Made by a program: the position numbers and the translations under genes. Below are positions 20,069 to 29,247 of a stretch of DNA of 33,103 bases, piece by piece (the stretch's first letter is position 1; the number at the start of each line of letters is the position of its first letter). The notes below the pieces were generated by a model, which saw only the letters and a list, made by a program, of their open reading frames with translations, searched no databases and was not told where the DNA came from. The DNA is from a virus: IMG/VR virus record IMGVR_UViG_3300029309_000158, positions 1-33,103 of that record. One strand, given 5' to 3'.

Positions 20069-22653
20069 TGAACAAAGTAGGTTTAGCTATACCAGATATT
20101 ATTTTAGACGCACCCCAGCCAGATCCTGATTTATGGCAGAATGAAAACACTTTATGGCAAAATGCTACAAGGCTTTGGAATGTAAATAATTTAATTACCG
20201 ACATAGACTATCAAAGATTAGATTTGTTTGAAGATGAGCAAATAAAACTTACACAAACAATACAAGATATAAAAGACATTGAAAAAGTATTTACCGATTT
20301 TAGTCAAAGCTTTAATTTACCAGCCTCAAAAATAAACAACAGACTATTTAGGCATTATTACAGAACTGATATACAATTAACAACTTTTAGTGATGAGGTA
20401 TTTAATGCCAACACTAAATTAACTGCAAGGCTAGAATTAAATTATCGACCATTTAGACAAGGCTATATTGTATTAAACGAAGTAAAACTAAAAAACAATC
20501 AGCCAAGTTCATATAACATTACTTTTTTTGGTGAAACAATTACACTAAAAGATAGATTAAAAGATAGAAAATTAAGTAGTTTAAACTTTAGCCAATACAA
20601 TCATAACTACAATGTAGCAACAGTAAAAGAGGGTTTAGAAACTTTTGTAACAACATTAAATGGCACAAGCACCTCAACAGCGCATATTATTTACCCTTTA
20701 ATTTCACATACACAAAGATTTATATATGATAGTACAGCACAAGGTGTATTGACAACACAAGCACGATCTGATACAACAAGAAACCTTTTTGCACCGTCAA
20801 GTGGTGCAAGTCAAAGCACAAGTGGTAGTGGTGATACAGAAAGATTAGGAACAACCAAAGGCCTACAATTTAATGATTTAAAACCAGCCATTAGAGTAAT
20901 AGATATTTTAGATGCGATTGAAAATGATGCTGATATTGATTTGCAGTTCACAACAGATTTCTTCACAACAAGTGGATATTTTGGTGATTTGTATATGTGG
21001 TTGCATAGAAACAAAGGTGATATAGGGGTAACACCAACTGGCTCAACTGATGTAAATACTATATTGGTTGATACAATACAAAGTTTTACTGGTGATACTA
21101 CAACATTTTTTGATGATAATGGTGTATCAAACTTTATACCTACTTTTGTGGGTGGTGTATTTACTTTTAGAGTTGCTCAATCAGGTGTTGGTGACAATGT
21201 AGATACGGAAGAAATGAGCATAAATTGGACTATAACTTCAAGTGATACAAGTAAAAACTTTACTGCAAGAATAAAAGACTTTACAACTGGTGAGCCAATA
21301 GTAAGCCAAGAATATGGTAACACAAACCCTCTATCAATAAGTGCAGGTTTTTTAGCACCTGACATTGATGGATCATTAGTGGAGAACAAAGTTGTATTTG
21401 AGATCGAAACAACTGAAACTTCTTTGCCTTTGACATTTACAATGACATTCACAAAAACATTAACAAGTACTGATACTACAGGGCAACCTGATATATTTAA
21501 TTTTGCAGTTTCACCAGGTGTAATAACCCCCTCATCTTTAGTCGATACAATAATAGTATCAGAACAAATACCGGACATAACTATTGTTAATTTTTTAACA
21601 GGTTTATTTAAAATGTTTAATCTAACTGCCTTCATTGAAAGTGATGTTAGTAGTGCTGATTATGGTAAAGTAAGGGTGAGAACTCTTGATAGTTTTTATG
21701 CAAGTGGCACAAGTAGAAATATAACAGAATTTGTTGATACAAGTCAAGGTGAAAGTGGTTTTAGTGTACCATTTAATGACATTGAATTTAAGTTTGAAGA
21801 TCCAAAAACATTTGCAGCATTTTTCTTTGATAAAATAAATGGTAGAGAATATGCAAGTGCAAAAGCATCAACTACACAAAACAGTGGGCGTGATCCAAGA
21901 CTAAATAGAGGACAAGATTATAGGATCAAACTGCCTTTTGAAAAAGTTTTTTATGAAAGATTAATAAATGTAAATAATAATGCTAACACAGGTATTGGCT
22001 TTGGTTATTTTGTAGACAACGATCAAAACCCAACAATAGCAAAACCTTTATTATTTTTACGTGAAACAACCTCTTCAGAAAAAATACAAATATTTGATGG
22101 TGGTGGTGCAGGAACACCAGCAAGCATTGAATCTTATAATAGACCAACTAATTTTAGGCCAGGCACAGAAACTAAAGTTATCTCAGTAAGTGCTTCAGAA
22201 TCAAGTAATTACACATTTAAATTTATTAATAGCACAACTTTTGAAACCACAACAGGATCGGTTGCCCCAGGTGCTGGTACTACAATTACCCCAGTCGTTA
22301 CAGGTAGTTTTGTTGAAACTTCAACCCCATCAAGTGCTTCAAATATTACAATAAATACTACGACACTAACCACAGGTCAAACTATTAATTTTAGCACAGA
22401 GAACAACACTTTTAATAATTCAATTGATGATAACACTTTGTTTAATACATTTTATAAAACGTATATCGCTGATGTTTTTAGTAGCAGTAGAAGACTTGTA
22501 AAAGTTAATGCTATTTTACCACAAAGTTTCTTAATGAATTATAAATTGTCCGATACGATTGTTATAAATGATGTAGAGTATTTAATTAATAAAATATCTA
22601 CAAATTTACAAACAGGAAAAAGCACTTTAGAATTATTAAATAAAGTAAGTTAA
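20068..22653 (+). CDS. Large tail/baseplate protein (861 aa)
   Basis: The N-terminal region (to ~200) holds FEDEQIKLTQTIQDIKDIEK and FSQSFNLPASKINNRLFRHY, then YRPFRQGYIVLNEVKLKNNQ and ITFFGETITLKDRLKDRKLS, a pattern shared by baseplate hub or tail-tip proteins of Bacteroidota phages ('sFslPas..N..if......~~~~~......a.l......~~~G~i.l'). The centre (~300-480) is a Thr-rich beta region. A later segment, NFLTGLFKMFNLTAFIESDV, and a C-terminal QSFLMNYKLSDTIVINDVEY finish the protein. It probably forms the hub below the tail tube, carrying the fibre. No enzymatic motif was seen. Confidence 0.6.
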   Translation: MNKVGLAIPDIILDAPQPDPDLWQNENTLWQNATRLWNVNNLITDIDYQRLDLFEDEQIKLTQTIQDIKDIEKVFTDFSQSFNLPASKINNRLFRHYYRTDIQLTTFSDEVFNANTKLTARLELNYRPFRQGYIVLNEVKLKNNQPSSYNITFFGETITLKDRLKDRKLSSLNFSQYNHNYNVATVKEGLETFVTTLNGTSTSTAHIIYPLISHTQRFIYDSTAQGVLTTQARSDTTRNLFAPSSGASQSTSGSGDTERLGTTKGLQFNDLKPAIRVIDILDAIENDADIDLQFTTDFFTTSGYFGDLYMWLHRNKGDIGVTPTGSTDVNTILVDTIQSFTGDTTTFFDDNGVSNFIPTFVGGVFTFRVAQSGVGDNVDTEEMSINWTITSSDTSKNFTARIKDFTTGEPIVSQEYGNTNPLSISAGFLAPDIDGSLVENKVVFEIETTETSLPLTFTMTFTKTLTSTDTTGQPDIFNFAVSPGVITPSSLVDTIIVSEQIPDITIVNFLTGLFKMFNLTAFIESDVSSADYGKVRVRTLDSFYASGTSRNITEFVDTSQGESGFSVPFNDIEFKFEDPKTFAAFFFDKINGREYASAKASTTQNSGRDPRLNRGQDYRIKLPFEKVFYERLINVNNNANTGIGFGYFVDNDQNPTIAKPLLFLRETTSSEKIQIFDGGGAGTPASIESYNRPTNFRPGTETKVISVSASESSNYTFKFINSTTFETTTGSVAPGAGTTITPVVTGSFVETSTPSSASNITINTTTLTTGQTINFSTENNTFNNSIDDNTLFNTFYKTYIADVFSSSRRLVKVNAILPQSFLMNYKLSDTIVINDVEYLINKISTNLQTGKSTLELLNKVS

Positions 22654-22654
22654 A

Positions 22655-22798
22655 ATGATAAATGATATATTACAACTATTGGAATACGCAAGGGGGGAAA
22701 CGGAAAACATTAAAATTGCACAAGGTAAATACAGGCTACCAAATAATCTTAAAGAGGGTTATACTCAATTAAAAAAAGAAGTTAGATGGAAAAAGTAA
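22655..22798 (+). CDS. Small protein before the tape measure (47 aa)
   Basis: Starts one base after the stop of the 861-residue gene and overlaps the tape measure start by 13 bases. The product is MINDILQLLEYARGETENIK, then IAQGKYRLPNNLKEGYTQLK, then KEVRWKK. It is helical with a central loop. Placement and coupling are good evidence for a gene; the family is unknown. Confidence 0.5.
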   Translation: MINDILQLLEYARGETENIKIAQGKYRLPNNLKEGYTQLKKEVRWKK

Positions 22799-24735
22799 TT
22801 GATGTAAAAGTAAATATAGACCAAGCTAAAAAAAACTTTGATGATGTAAATGAAAGTATTAAGCTACAAGAGAAGTTTGTTTCTGATTTAAGGTTAAAAA
22901 TAGCTGAGCTTGAATTTGAGATGTCAAATATGAATGGTACTCAAAAGATGATGGCTGAGCAAACTCTAACAAAATTTAACGCAGAGTTAAAGGTAGAAGC
23001 AGCTTCATTAAGAGCATTAAAGGTAGAAGCCCAACAATACAACAAAGTATTAAAATCACAAAATAAAACAACAGGCGTTGGTAGGGTAAAAGCACTAGAA
23101 TTTAATGAAACACTTTTAAAAAATAGAGACATACAGGCTGGTTTGAATACCCTCACTGGTGGTCTATCTGGCCAAATAGTTAAGTTTGGAAAGCTATTTA
23201 TTTCAGCATCAAAAGGAATCAAGGCAAGTTCAATAGCACTTAGTGGTTTTAAAAAAGCACTTATAGCGACTGGTATAGGTGCGTTGGTGGTTTTGGTCGG
23301 TACACTAGCAGCAAATTGGGATAAGGTTGTAGCTGCATTAAATGGCGTAACAGGAGAGCAAAAAAAACAGCTAGAAGATTTAACAGATTTAGTTGCATTA
23401 GAAAAAGAACGTTTTCAAGACATTACCTCAACTGAAGAATCATTAAAAAGATCTGGCAAAACAGAAAGAGAGATTTTAAATTTAAAAATCAAGCAAACAA
23501 ATGAAACAATTACTGCATTAGAAGCACAGCTAGAAACCCAAAAAGAAGTTAAAAAATCACAAGTAGAAACAGCAGAAAGAAATAAACTTATTTTACAAGG
23601 TATTATTGCTTTAATTAATGCACCTATATCTATTCTTTTAGTTGCGATAGATGGCATTACGGCAGGATTAGCAAAACTTGGTGTATTGGATGAGGGAACA
23701 AGTTTGTTGGCAGATTTTACCTCTTTTGGCGCTTCTTTTATATTTGATCCAGAAGAAGTAGCAGCAGAGGGTGAAAAAACAATTCAAGAAACAGAAAAGC
23801 AACTGCAAAAATTAAAAAACAGGCGTGATGGCTTTTTAAATAAAATTGATGAAGAAGATAAAGCAAAAGCTGATAAAAAAAAGGCAGAAAAAGATGCAGC
23901 AAATCAAGAGGCATTAGATGACGAGGAAAAAAGGTTACAAGCCATAGCAGACTTACAAGAAAGATATAGAAAATTAAATCAAGATGCAGAGGACATTAGC
24001 TTTCAAGAAAAAGCACAAAGACAAAAAGAAAGAGCATTAGCAGAATTAGAGCAATTGAATGCAACAGAGCAACAAAAGGCCGAGGCTATCTTGTTTTTTG
24101 ATAATTTAATTAAAGAAGCTAAAATAAAAGACGCACAAGCGATAACTAATGCAATCGAGGAACAAGAAGCCACAAGAACAGCATTAAAATTACAGGCATT
24201 AGATAGTGCAATATCAATAGCAAACGAGGAAACGGCAGTTGGCAGGGCGTTGATTGTAGCTAAACAAATATTACTTGCAAAAGAAGCCATAATTAATTTT
24301 AAAAAGAATTTAATAAATGCGACAAGTGCGTTGACTGGTGTAACATTAACTGCAAGTGAAGCAAGTGTTCAAACTACAGCATCTATTGCAAAGGCTGCAA
24401 ACGTTGCGCCACCACCATTAAATTTACCATTTATAGCAACAGCACTGGCAACAGCAGCAAGTGTAATTTCGGCAGTAAAAGGAGCTGTTGATGCAACAAA
24501 GGGTGCGGCGAGTAAAGCAGGTGCAGGTGGGGGTGCAAGTGCTAGATTAGGTACACCCCAAATCTCAACACAGGCACCAGCATTTAACATTGTAGGTGCG
24601 TCGCCAGAAAATCAATTAGCACAAACAATAGCAGATCAAACACAACAACCAATACAGGCATTTGTAGTGGCTAATGATGTAACAACTGCACAAGGTCTTG
24701 AAAGAAATATAATACAAGAAAGTAGCTTAGGATAA
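22786..24735 (+). CDS. Tail tape measure protein
   Basis: The protein has 649 residues, fairly short. The N-terminal ~100 residues are coiled coil with the typical opening VKVNIDQAKKNFDDVNESIK. Then a hydrophobic block ALIATGIGALVVLVGTLAAN (~161-180), a long charged coiled coil, a second hydrophobic block (LILQGIIALINAPISILLVA), another coiled coil (EDKAKADKKKAEKDAANQEA ...), and a Gly/Ala-rich C-terminus with possible hydrophobic helices (FIATALATAASVISAVKGAV). This alternation is characteristic of tape measures, which set tail length and enter the host membrane. With ~0.15 nm per helical residue the tail would be around 95-100 nm, a rule-of-thumb estimate only. No lytic domain was recognised. 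Confidence 0.85.
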   Translation: MEKVIDVKVNIDQAKKNFDDVNESIKLQEKFVSDLRLKIAELEFEMSNMNGTQKMMAEQTLTKFNAELKVEAASLRALKVEAQQYNKVLKSQNKTTGVGRVKALEFNETLLKNRDIQAGLNTLTGGLSGQIVKFGKLFISASKGIKASSIALSGFKKALIATGIGALVVLVGTLAANWDKVVAALNGVTGEQKKQLEDLTDLVALEKERFQDITSTEESLKRSGKTEREILNLKIKQTNETITALEAQLETQKEVKKSQVETAERNKLILQGIIALINAPISILLVAIDGITAGLAKLGVLDEGTSLLADFTSFGASFIFDPEEVAAEGEKTIQETEKQLQKLKNRRDGFLNKIDEEDKAKADKKKAEKDAANQEALDDEEKRLQAIADLQERYRKLNQDAEDISFQEKAQRQKERALAELEQLNATEQQKAEAILFFDNLIKEAKIKDAQAITNAIEEQEATRTALKLQALDSAISIANEETAVGRALIVAKQILLAKEAIINFKKNLINATSALTGVTLTASEASVQTTASIAKAANVAPPPLNLPFIATALATAASVISAVKGAVDATKGAASKAGAGGGASARLGTPQISTQAPAFNIVGASPENQLAQTIADQTQQPIQAFVVANDVTTAQGLERNIIQESSLG

Positions 24736-24755
24736 AGCAAAACAAATCAATAAAA

Positions 24756-24768
24756 ATGTTATATAATT
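24756..24768 (+). promoter_or_regulatory. ATGTTATATAATT leader element
   Basis: Directly abuts the ATG at 24769 in the 33-base gap after the tape measure; same core (GTTATATAATT) as before 17181 and 29310. Confidence 0.4.
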
Positions 24769-26529
24769 ATGAAAATAGTAGAACTAATACTTGACGAAAA
24801 CGAAGAATTATCTGGTGTTGATGCAATATCAGTAGTTGAAAATCCAGCAATTGAAGAAGATTTTGTGGCACTTAAATCACAAGAACTAAAACTTGCAGAG
24901 GTTGACAAAGATAAAAAAATATTGTTAGGTGCTTTGCTTATACCAAACAAGCCAATATTCAGAAAAGGTGCAGAGGAAGATTACTATATATATTTTTCAA
25001 AAGATACTGTAAAAAAAATTAGCGAAAACTTTCTGCAAAAAGGCAACCAAAACAAAACAACATTAGAACACCAACAATCTTTGAAAGGATTGACGCTTGT
25101 TGAAAGCTGGATAGTTGAAGATGAAAAATATGATAAATCAAGAAAGTACAATATGAATGTGCCTGTTGGAACGTGGATGGGTGCTGTTAAAGTAAACAAC
25201 AATCAGGTATGGCAGGAATTTGTTAAAACAGGTAAAGTAAAAGGCTTTAGTGTTGAGGGTTATTTTGCTGACAAAATGGATAGACCAAAAGACGCAAGTG
25301 CAAAAGATTTATCAAAACAAGAAAGTGATGATATAGTTGATGCTATAAAAGAATTATTTACACACCACGTACAATTAAAAACATTTAACGACTACCCACA
25401 AAGTGTGGTTAACAACGCAAAAAGAGGTATTGAGCTGAATGCAAAAGTAGATAATAAGTGTGCCACTTTAGTAGGTAAAAATCGTGCAAGACAATTGGCA
25501 GCAAAAGAAAAGCTATCTGTATCTACAATTAAAAGGCTATATAGTTATTTAAGTAGAGCAGAAACTTATTACGATCCAAAAGACAATGAAGCGTGTGGTA
25601 CAATATCCTTTTTATTATGGGGTGGTAAATCTGCAAAGAGTTGGGCAGAAAGCAAACTAAAAAGTTTAGGTGAATTAAAATTATATAGTCAAGAAATAAA
25701 TAAAGATTTTGCTATTATTATGGACAGACTTGCTTACAGCTCAAAAGAAATGGCTGAAAAGATTGCAAAAGATATGGGCTGCAACGGCATTCACGAACAC
25801 GAATATATGAATAGAACTTGGTATATGCCTTGCGAAAAACACGCACTTAGTGTAAGCCTATATAGTGAAAAAGTGAATGATGATTTTGCTATTATAAATG
25901 ATAGGCTAGGTTATGCAACAAAGCAAATGGCTGAAAAAATAGCACTTGACATTGGTTGTGATGGAATACACACACACGACTATATGGATCAAATATGGTA
26001 TATGCCTTGTGAGAAACACGAAATGAGTGAACAAGAATTTAGAAAGTATAAGTGTCCTGAGGGTTATGTAAAAGATTACAAAAAACACAAGTGCGTAAAA
26101 AAAGATAAATATGCAAAAGTAGGCAAAAGGGGTGGTATAGTAAAAAGCCCAAAAGCCCCAGGATCTGGTAGAAAAAACCCAAACCCAAAAGGCAAAGGCA
26201 CAGCAAGGGGTACTGCAAAAGGTAAAACTGGTGCTAAACCAACTGCAAAAGATAGAGCAACGCTACAAAAAAAGGCAAATGATTTTAACAAACGATACAA
26301 AGAAAAGTTAGGCTATGGAGTTACTGTTGGTGTTTTATCAAGTGTATTTCAAAGAGGGCTAGGTGCTTTTAATGTTTCTCACAGCCCAAGAGTAACCAAC
26401 CCAAGTCAATGGGCATTTGCAAGAGTTAACGCCTATTTATACCTAGTAAAAAACGGAAGACCACAAAACGCAAAATACAAACAAGATAATGACTTACTAC
26501 CGAAGAAACACCCGAAAAGCACAAAGTAG
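24769..26529 (+). CDS. XkdF-like capsid maturation protease, multi-domain fusion
   Basis: A protein of 586 residues. Residues ~50-170 match Phage_XkdF (putative serine protease): ILLGALLIPNKPIFRK, NKTTLEHQQSL (His101), LTLVESWIVED, GTWMGAVKV and KGFSVEGYF (Ser161). Residues ~211-300 hold a helical domain with YPQSVVNNAKRGIELNAKVD and ACGTISFLLWGGKSAKSWAE. Two tandem 46-residue Cys/His modules follow (313-358 and 372-417), then a KCPEGYVKDYKKHKCVKKDK segment and a Gly/Lys/Pro-rich linker. The C-terminus (ITS core SHSPRVTNPSQWAFARVNAY and KQDNDLLPKKHP) resembles DUF5824. The protease should cleave scaffold and capsid proteins; the C-terminal parts may be scaffold-like or packaged. It lies directly upstream of scaffold and capsid genes. 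Confidence 0.75.
   Translation: MKIVELILDENEELSGVDAISVVENPAIEEDFVALKSQELKLAEVDKDKKILLGALLIPNKPIFRKGAEEDYYIYFSKDTVKKISENFLQKGNQNKTTLEHQQSLKGLTLVESWIVEDEKYDKSRKYNMNVPVGTWMGAVKVNNNQVWQEFVKTGKVKGFSVEGYFADKMDRPKDASAKDLSKQESDDIVDAIKELFTHHVQLKTFNDYPQSVVNNAKRGIELNAKVDNKCATLVGKNRARQLAAKEKLSVSTIKRLYSYLSRAETYYDPKDNEACGTISFLLWGGKSAKSWAESKLKSLGELKLYSQEINKDFAIIMDRLAYSSKEMAEKIAKDMGCNGIHEHEYMNRTWYMPCEKHALSVSLYSEKVNDDFAIINDRLGYATKQMAEKIALDIGCDGIHTHDYMDQIWYMPCEKHEMSEQEFRKYKCPEGYVKDYKKHKCVKKDKYAKVGKRGGIVKSPKAPGSGRKNPNPKGKGTARGTAKGKTGAKPTAKDRATLQKKANDFNKRYKEKLGYGVTVGVLSSVFQRGLGAFNVSHSPRVTNPSQWAFARVNAYLYLVKNGRPQNAKYKQDNDLLPKKHPKSTK
25705..26019 (+). repeat. Tandem 46-residue Cys/His module (two copies) in the protease gene
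   Basis: Copy 1 is 25705-25842 and copy 2 is 25882-26019, separated by 13 codons. By hand, 33 of 46 residues are identical. Both keep DFAII.DRL.Y, MAEKIA and the pattern GCxGIHxHxYM then WYMPCEKH, so each has C, H, H, C and H at equal spacing, a candidate zinc site. Confidence 0.85.
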
Positions 26530-26683
26530 GCGTAGAAGATCTGTATATATAGGATATAGAAATACTTCAAGCCCTAGGCCTGGAAGTAATCGTGCCTGTT
26601 TGTGTTGGGAAGAAGAAACTTACCACATTGACTGCTGTGATGGTTCATTACACGCACAGGGAATAGGTAAAACAACAGCTTAA
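26489..26683 (+). CDS. Small Cys-rich phage protein (64 aa)
   Basis: The ATG lies inside the end of the protease gene (41-base overlap). The product is MTYYRRNTRKAQSRRRRSVY, then IGYRNTSSPRPGSNRACLCW, then EEETYHIDCCDGSLHAQGIG and KTTA. The 'raCLC....Ty...CCdGslhaQGIG' ending resembles a short protein recurrent in Bacteroidota phages near capsid genes, supporting a genuine gene. Four Cys residues could bind metal or form disulfides; the Arg-rich head could contact DNA. Function unknown. Confidence 0.65.
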   Translation: MTYYRRNTRKAQSRRRRSVYIGYRNTSSPRPGSNRACLCWEEETYHIDCCDGSLHAQGIGKTTA

Positions 26684-26704
26684 ACGCAAATTATAAACCA
26701 ATTA

Positions 26705-26717
26705 ATGTTATAAAATT
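26705..26717 (+). promoter_or_regulatory. ATGTTATAAAATT leader element
   Basis: Directly abuts the ATG at 26718; one base different from the element at 24756 (A for T in the core). Confidence 0.35.
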
Positions 26718-27299
26718 ATGAAATCACAAGAATTAATTTATCAAATTAAAAATTTATTAGGTATGGAAGAAAACATACAATTAGCACAATTAAAGCTAGA
26801 AAATGGAACTGTTTTAGAAGCAGATTCTTTTGAGCAAAATATGGAAGTTTTTATTTTATCTGATGATGAGAGAATTTCTTTACCAGTTGGTGAGTACCAA
26901 TTAGAAGATGGTAGAACACTAACAGTAGAAGATGAGGGCGTAATATCACAAATCGCAATGGAAGAAGAAAAGGAAAAGGAAGAAAAAGAAGATAAAGATA
27001 TGGAAGATAAAGATAAAATGGAGTATGTAACTAAAGAAGAATTTAGAAAAGAAATGGACGATCTTCGCAAATTAATGGAAGAAATGATGGTGGAAAAGGA
27101 CAAAGAAAAAGAAAAAGAAAAGGAAGAAATGGCTTCTCAAGTGGCTACTGAAATTGCAGTTGAAATGAGCAAACAACCAGCTACAAAACCAATTAAACAC
27201 AGCCCAGAAAATAAAGAAGATAAAAAGAAGTTTGTTTTTGCTGATAACAGAACACAAACAACTTTAGATAGAATAATGAGTAAATTAGCAAACAAGTAA
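26718..27299 (+). CDS. Putative scaffolding protein
   Basis: A protein of 193 residues. The N-terminus has a short strand-rich part (QLKLENGTVLEADSFEQNME, SLPVGEYQLEDGRTLTVEDE), and the middle (~80-140) is a long highly charged Glu/Lys coiled coil (MEEEKEKEEKEDKDMEDKDK ...). The C-terminus KKFVFADNRTQTTLDRIMSK is compact and may bind the capsid protein. Small size, extreme charge, coiled coil and position between protease and capsid genes are typical of scaffolds, which guide shell assembly and are then removed. Family assignment is by character, not by sequence signature. Confidence 0.6.
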   Translation: MKSQELIYQIKNLLGMEENIQLAQLKLENGTVLEADSFEQNMEVFILSDDERISLPVGEYQLEDGRTLTVEDEGVISQIAMEEEKEKEEKEDKDMEDKDKMEYVTKEEFRKEMDDLRKLMEEMMVEKDKEKEKEKEEMASQVATEIAVEMSKQPATKPIKHSPENKEDKKKFVFADNRTQTTLDRIMSKLANK

Positions 27300-27312
27300 A
27301 AATTAAATAATT

Positions 27313-27732
27313 ATGGCAGTTTTAACACACGTAGTAAACCCTGCAAGAAGAGAAAGAAACGAAGTCGATCAAGTTACGGCAGCAGTTACTCTTACAGCAG
27401 CAGATAGTGGAAAATGGTATGAACTTGCAGCATCGGCAGGTGTTACAGTAACATTACCAGCAGTAAGTTCTGGCTTAAATTTTAGATTTGTTGTAGCAAA
27501 TGCGTTTGATACTTCAAATTATATTATTGATAGTGCAGAGGGAGATAATATAGATGGAAATTTAGTAGTAAACGGAGCAGCAGTTGCAGCTTCTGGCGAA
27601 GATCAAATCAATTTTGTAGCATCAGCAGAATCAGTCGGTGATTTTATCGACATTTGGAGTGATGGAAACAAGTGGTATGTTTGGGGAATCGGAAACTCAG
27701 CAGGTGCTATTACAGCAACAGATCCAAGTTAA
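27313..27732 (+). CDS. Putative capsid decoration protein
   Basis: A protein of 139 residues. It begins MAVLTHVVNPARRERNEVDQ and continues with strands TAAVTLTAADSGKWYELAAS, GVTVTLPAVSSGLNFRFVVA, YIIDSAEGDNIDGNLVVNGA and WSDGNKWYVWGIGNSAGAIT. An all-beta domain of this kind ('lTaadsGk...l......vtLPa...G..f.fv') is common in phage decoration and fibre head proteins. Location between scaffold candidate and major capsid gene favours a capsid decoration or stabilising role. I am unsure of the exact family. Confidence 0.55.
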   Translation: MAVLTHVVNPARRERNEVDQVTAAVTLTAADSGKWYELAASAGVTVTLPAVSSGLNFRFVVANAFDTSNYIIDSAEGDNIDGNLVVNGAAVAASGEDQINFVASAESVGDFIDIWSDGNKWYVWGIGNSAGAITATDPS

Positions 27733-27758
27733 TAATTAAATAAAAAAAGAAAATAGAT

Positions 27759-28655
27759 ATGGCAACAACAACTTCAATAACAACAACCTATGCTGGTGAA
27801 TTCGCTGGAGATTATATAGCAGCAGCGTTGTTATCAGGTGTAACTTTATCTGGTGGTGGAGTTACTATTAAACCGAACATTAAGTTCAAAGAAGTATTAA
27901 AGAAATTAGCACTTGATAGTATTTTAAAAGACGCTACTTGTGATTTTGATTCTACTTCAAATGTAACTTTAACAGAAAGAATCTTACAACCAGAGGAGTT
28001 TCAAGTAAACTTACAGCTTTGTAAAAAAGATTTCAGACAAGATTGGGAGGCTGCAAGTATGGGCTTTAGCCAGTACGATAACCTACCTAAAAATTTCTCT
28101 GATTTCTTGTTAGCACAAGTAGCTGCAAAGGTTGCAGAAAAAGTAGAGCAGAATATTTGGCAAGGTGCTACTGCAAACGCAGGTGAGTTTAATGGCTTTC
28201 AAGCATTATTAGCAGCTGATGGTGATGTAGTAGACGTTACTGGTACAACTCTTTCAGCTTCAAATATTATTGCAGAAATGAACAAGGTAGTAGATGCAAT
28301 TCCTGGAGCAGTTTATGGCAAGGAAGATCTTAAAATTTATATTCCAACAAGTGCAGCTAAATTTTATGTACAAGCACAAGCAGCTTTAGGGTATAGAGAT
28401 TTATATAATGTCGGTAAAACAGATATGAACTTCCAAGGCATTCCACTTTATACAGCACCAGGTTTAGGAGCAGACAAAATGGTAGCAGCACAATCAAGCA
28501 ATTTATTCTTTGGCACTGGTCTTTTAAATGACTGGCAAGAAGTTAAGCTGATTGATATGGCTGATATTGACGGCTCACAAAACGTGAGAGTAATTTTAAG
28601 AGGATCTGCTGGAGTACAACACGGAATTGGTAGTGATATTGTACTTTATTCATAA
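27759..28655 (+). CDS. Major capsid protein (HK97 fold)
   Basis: A protein of 298 residues with the segment order of HK97-type capsids in Bacteroidota phages: a flexible N-terminus (TSITTTYAGEFAGDYIAAAL), VTIKPNIKFKEVLKKLALDS, EFQVNLQLCKKDFRQDWEAA, the spine helix FSDFLLAQVAAKVAEKVEQN, the A-domain with YIPTSAAKFYVQAQAALGYR and NFQGIPLYTAPGLGADKMVA, then NLFFGTGLLNDWQEVKLIDM and the final strand VRVILRGSAGVQHGIGSDIV. It builds the icosahedral shell with scaffold and protease from upstream genes. A G/C-rich hairpin follows the stop, possibly limiting read-through. Confidence 0.82.
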   Translation: MATTTSITTTYAGEFAGDYIAAALLSGVTLSGGGVTIKPNIKFKEVLKKLALDSILKDATCDFDSTSNVTLTERILQPEEFQVNLQLCKKDFRQDWEAASMGFSQYDNLPKNFSDFLLAQVAAKVAEKVEQNIWQGATANAGEFNGFQALLAADGDVVDVTGTTLSASNIIAEMNKVVDAIPGAVYGKEDLKIYIPTSAAKFYVQAQAALGYRDLYNVGKTDMNFQGIPLYTAPGLGADKMVAAQSSNLFFGTGLLNDWQEVKLIDMADIDGSQNVRVILRGSAGVQHGIGSDIVLYS

Positions 28656-28666
28656 TTAAATTAATC

Positions 28667-28688
28667 AAGGGGGTGTCAAACCCCCCTT
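28667..28688 (+). terminator. GC hairpin after the major capsid gene (partial terminator?)
   Basis: AAGGGGG / CCCCCTT forms a strong stem around a short loop 12 bases after the capsid stop. Only a weak T tract follows (TTAT then A-rich), so it may attenuate or protect the mRNA 3' end rather than fully terminate. Confidence 0.55.
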
Positions 28689-28703
28689 ATAAAAATAAAT
28701 GAT

Positions 28704-29225
28704 ATGGCGTGTAATATAACAAACGGAAGAAGTTTAGCTTGTAAGTCAGGTGTAGGTGGCTTAAAATTTGTTTTCTTCTCAAACTACAATAATACAACTA
28801 GAGATTTAGCTATCTCTGGTGATGGTTCTGTTACACTAGATGGGTCAGTCGATTTTTTTAGATATGATTTAAAAGGCAACTCTTCGTTAGAAACTGCAAT
28901 AAATTCATCAAGAGAAAATGGCACTACCTTTTATGAAAGCACTTTAAATGTAACTTTGCAGTTTTTAGACAAAGCTACCCAAGAGCAGATTAAATTGTTA
29001 GCACACGGCAGACCACAAGTAGTAGTAGTAGATTATAATGACAATGCATTTTTATTAGGTAAAGAACACGGATGCGAAGTAACAGGAGGCACAATGGCCA
29101 CTGGAGCAGCTATGGGTGATTTAAGTGGTTTTACACTTACAATCGTAGCACAAGAAACTTCACCACCATTCTTCTGCGCAGCAGCACCGAGTGATGATGC
29201 AACTTCACCAATTGCACCAAATTAA
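28704..29225 (+). CDS. Major tail tube protein candidate
   Basis: A protein of 173 residues opening MACNITNGRSLACKSGVGGL KF-type, a start I associate with a structural protein of Bacteroidota phages ('MACNiT.g....C.d.vGGik.v'). Strands then follow: FFRYDLKGNSSLETAINSSR ('f..yel.k...s......s.engt.fye'), TFYESTLNVTLQFLDKATQE, QIKLLAHGRPQVVVVDYNDN and GDLSGFTLTIVAQETSPPFF. The last three match the tail-tube pattern of a large twisted sheet with 'gl.lT.....g....d..G..ltf...E..pp'. It would stack as hexamers around the tape measure. It is followed by a terminator, fitting a highly expressed gene. Confidence 0.65.
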   Translation: MACNITNGRSLACKSGVGGLKFVFFSNYNNTTRDLAISGDGSVTLDGSVDFFRYDLKGNSSLETAINSSRENGTTFYESTLNVTLQFLDKATQEQIKLLAHGRPQVVVVDYNDNAFLLGKEHGCEVTGGTMATGAAMGDLSGFTLTIVAQETSPPFFCAAAPSDDATSPIAPN

Positions 29226-29247
29226 AAAGGGGTGTGTATATACGAAT

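Noticed and set aside
21177-21635. Long minus-strand frame (152 codons) opposite the 861-residue tail gene
   Set aside because: It is antisense to convincing coding sequence, and no other minus-strand gene is credible in the window; Thr/Ser-rich genes often leave such open antisense frames.
23941-24290. Minus-strand Ala/Ser/Cys-rich frames opposite the tape measure
   Set aside because: They mirror the Ala/Lys/Gln-rich coiled coil on the + strand and have no independent support.
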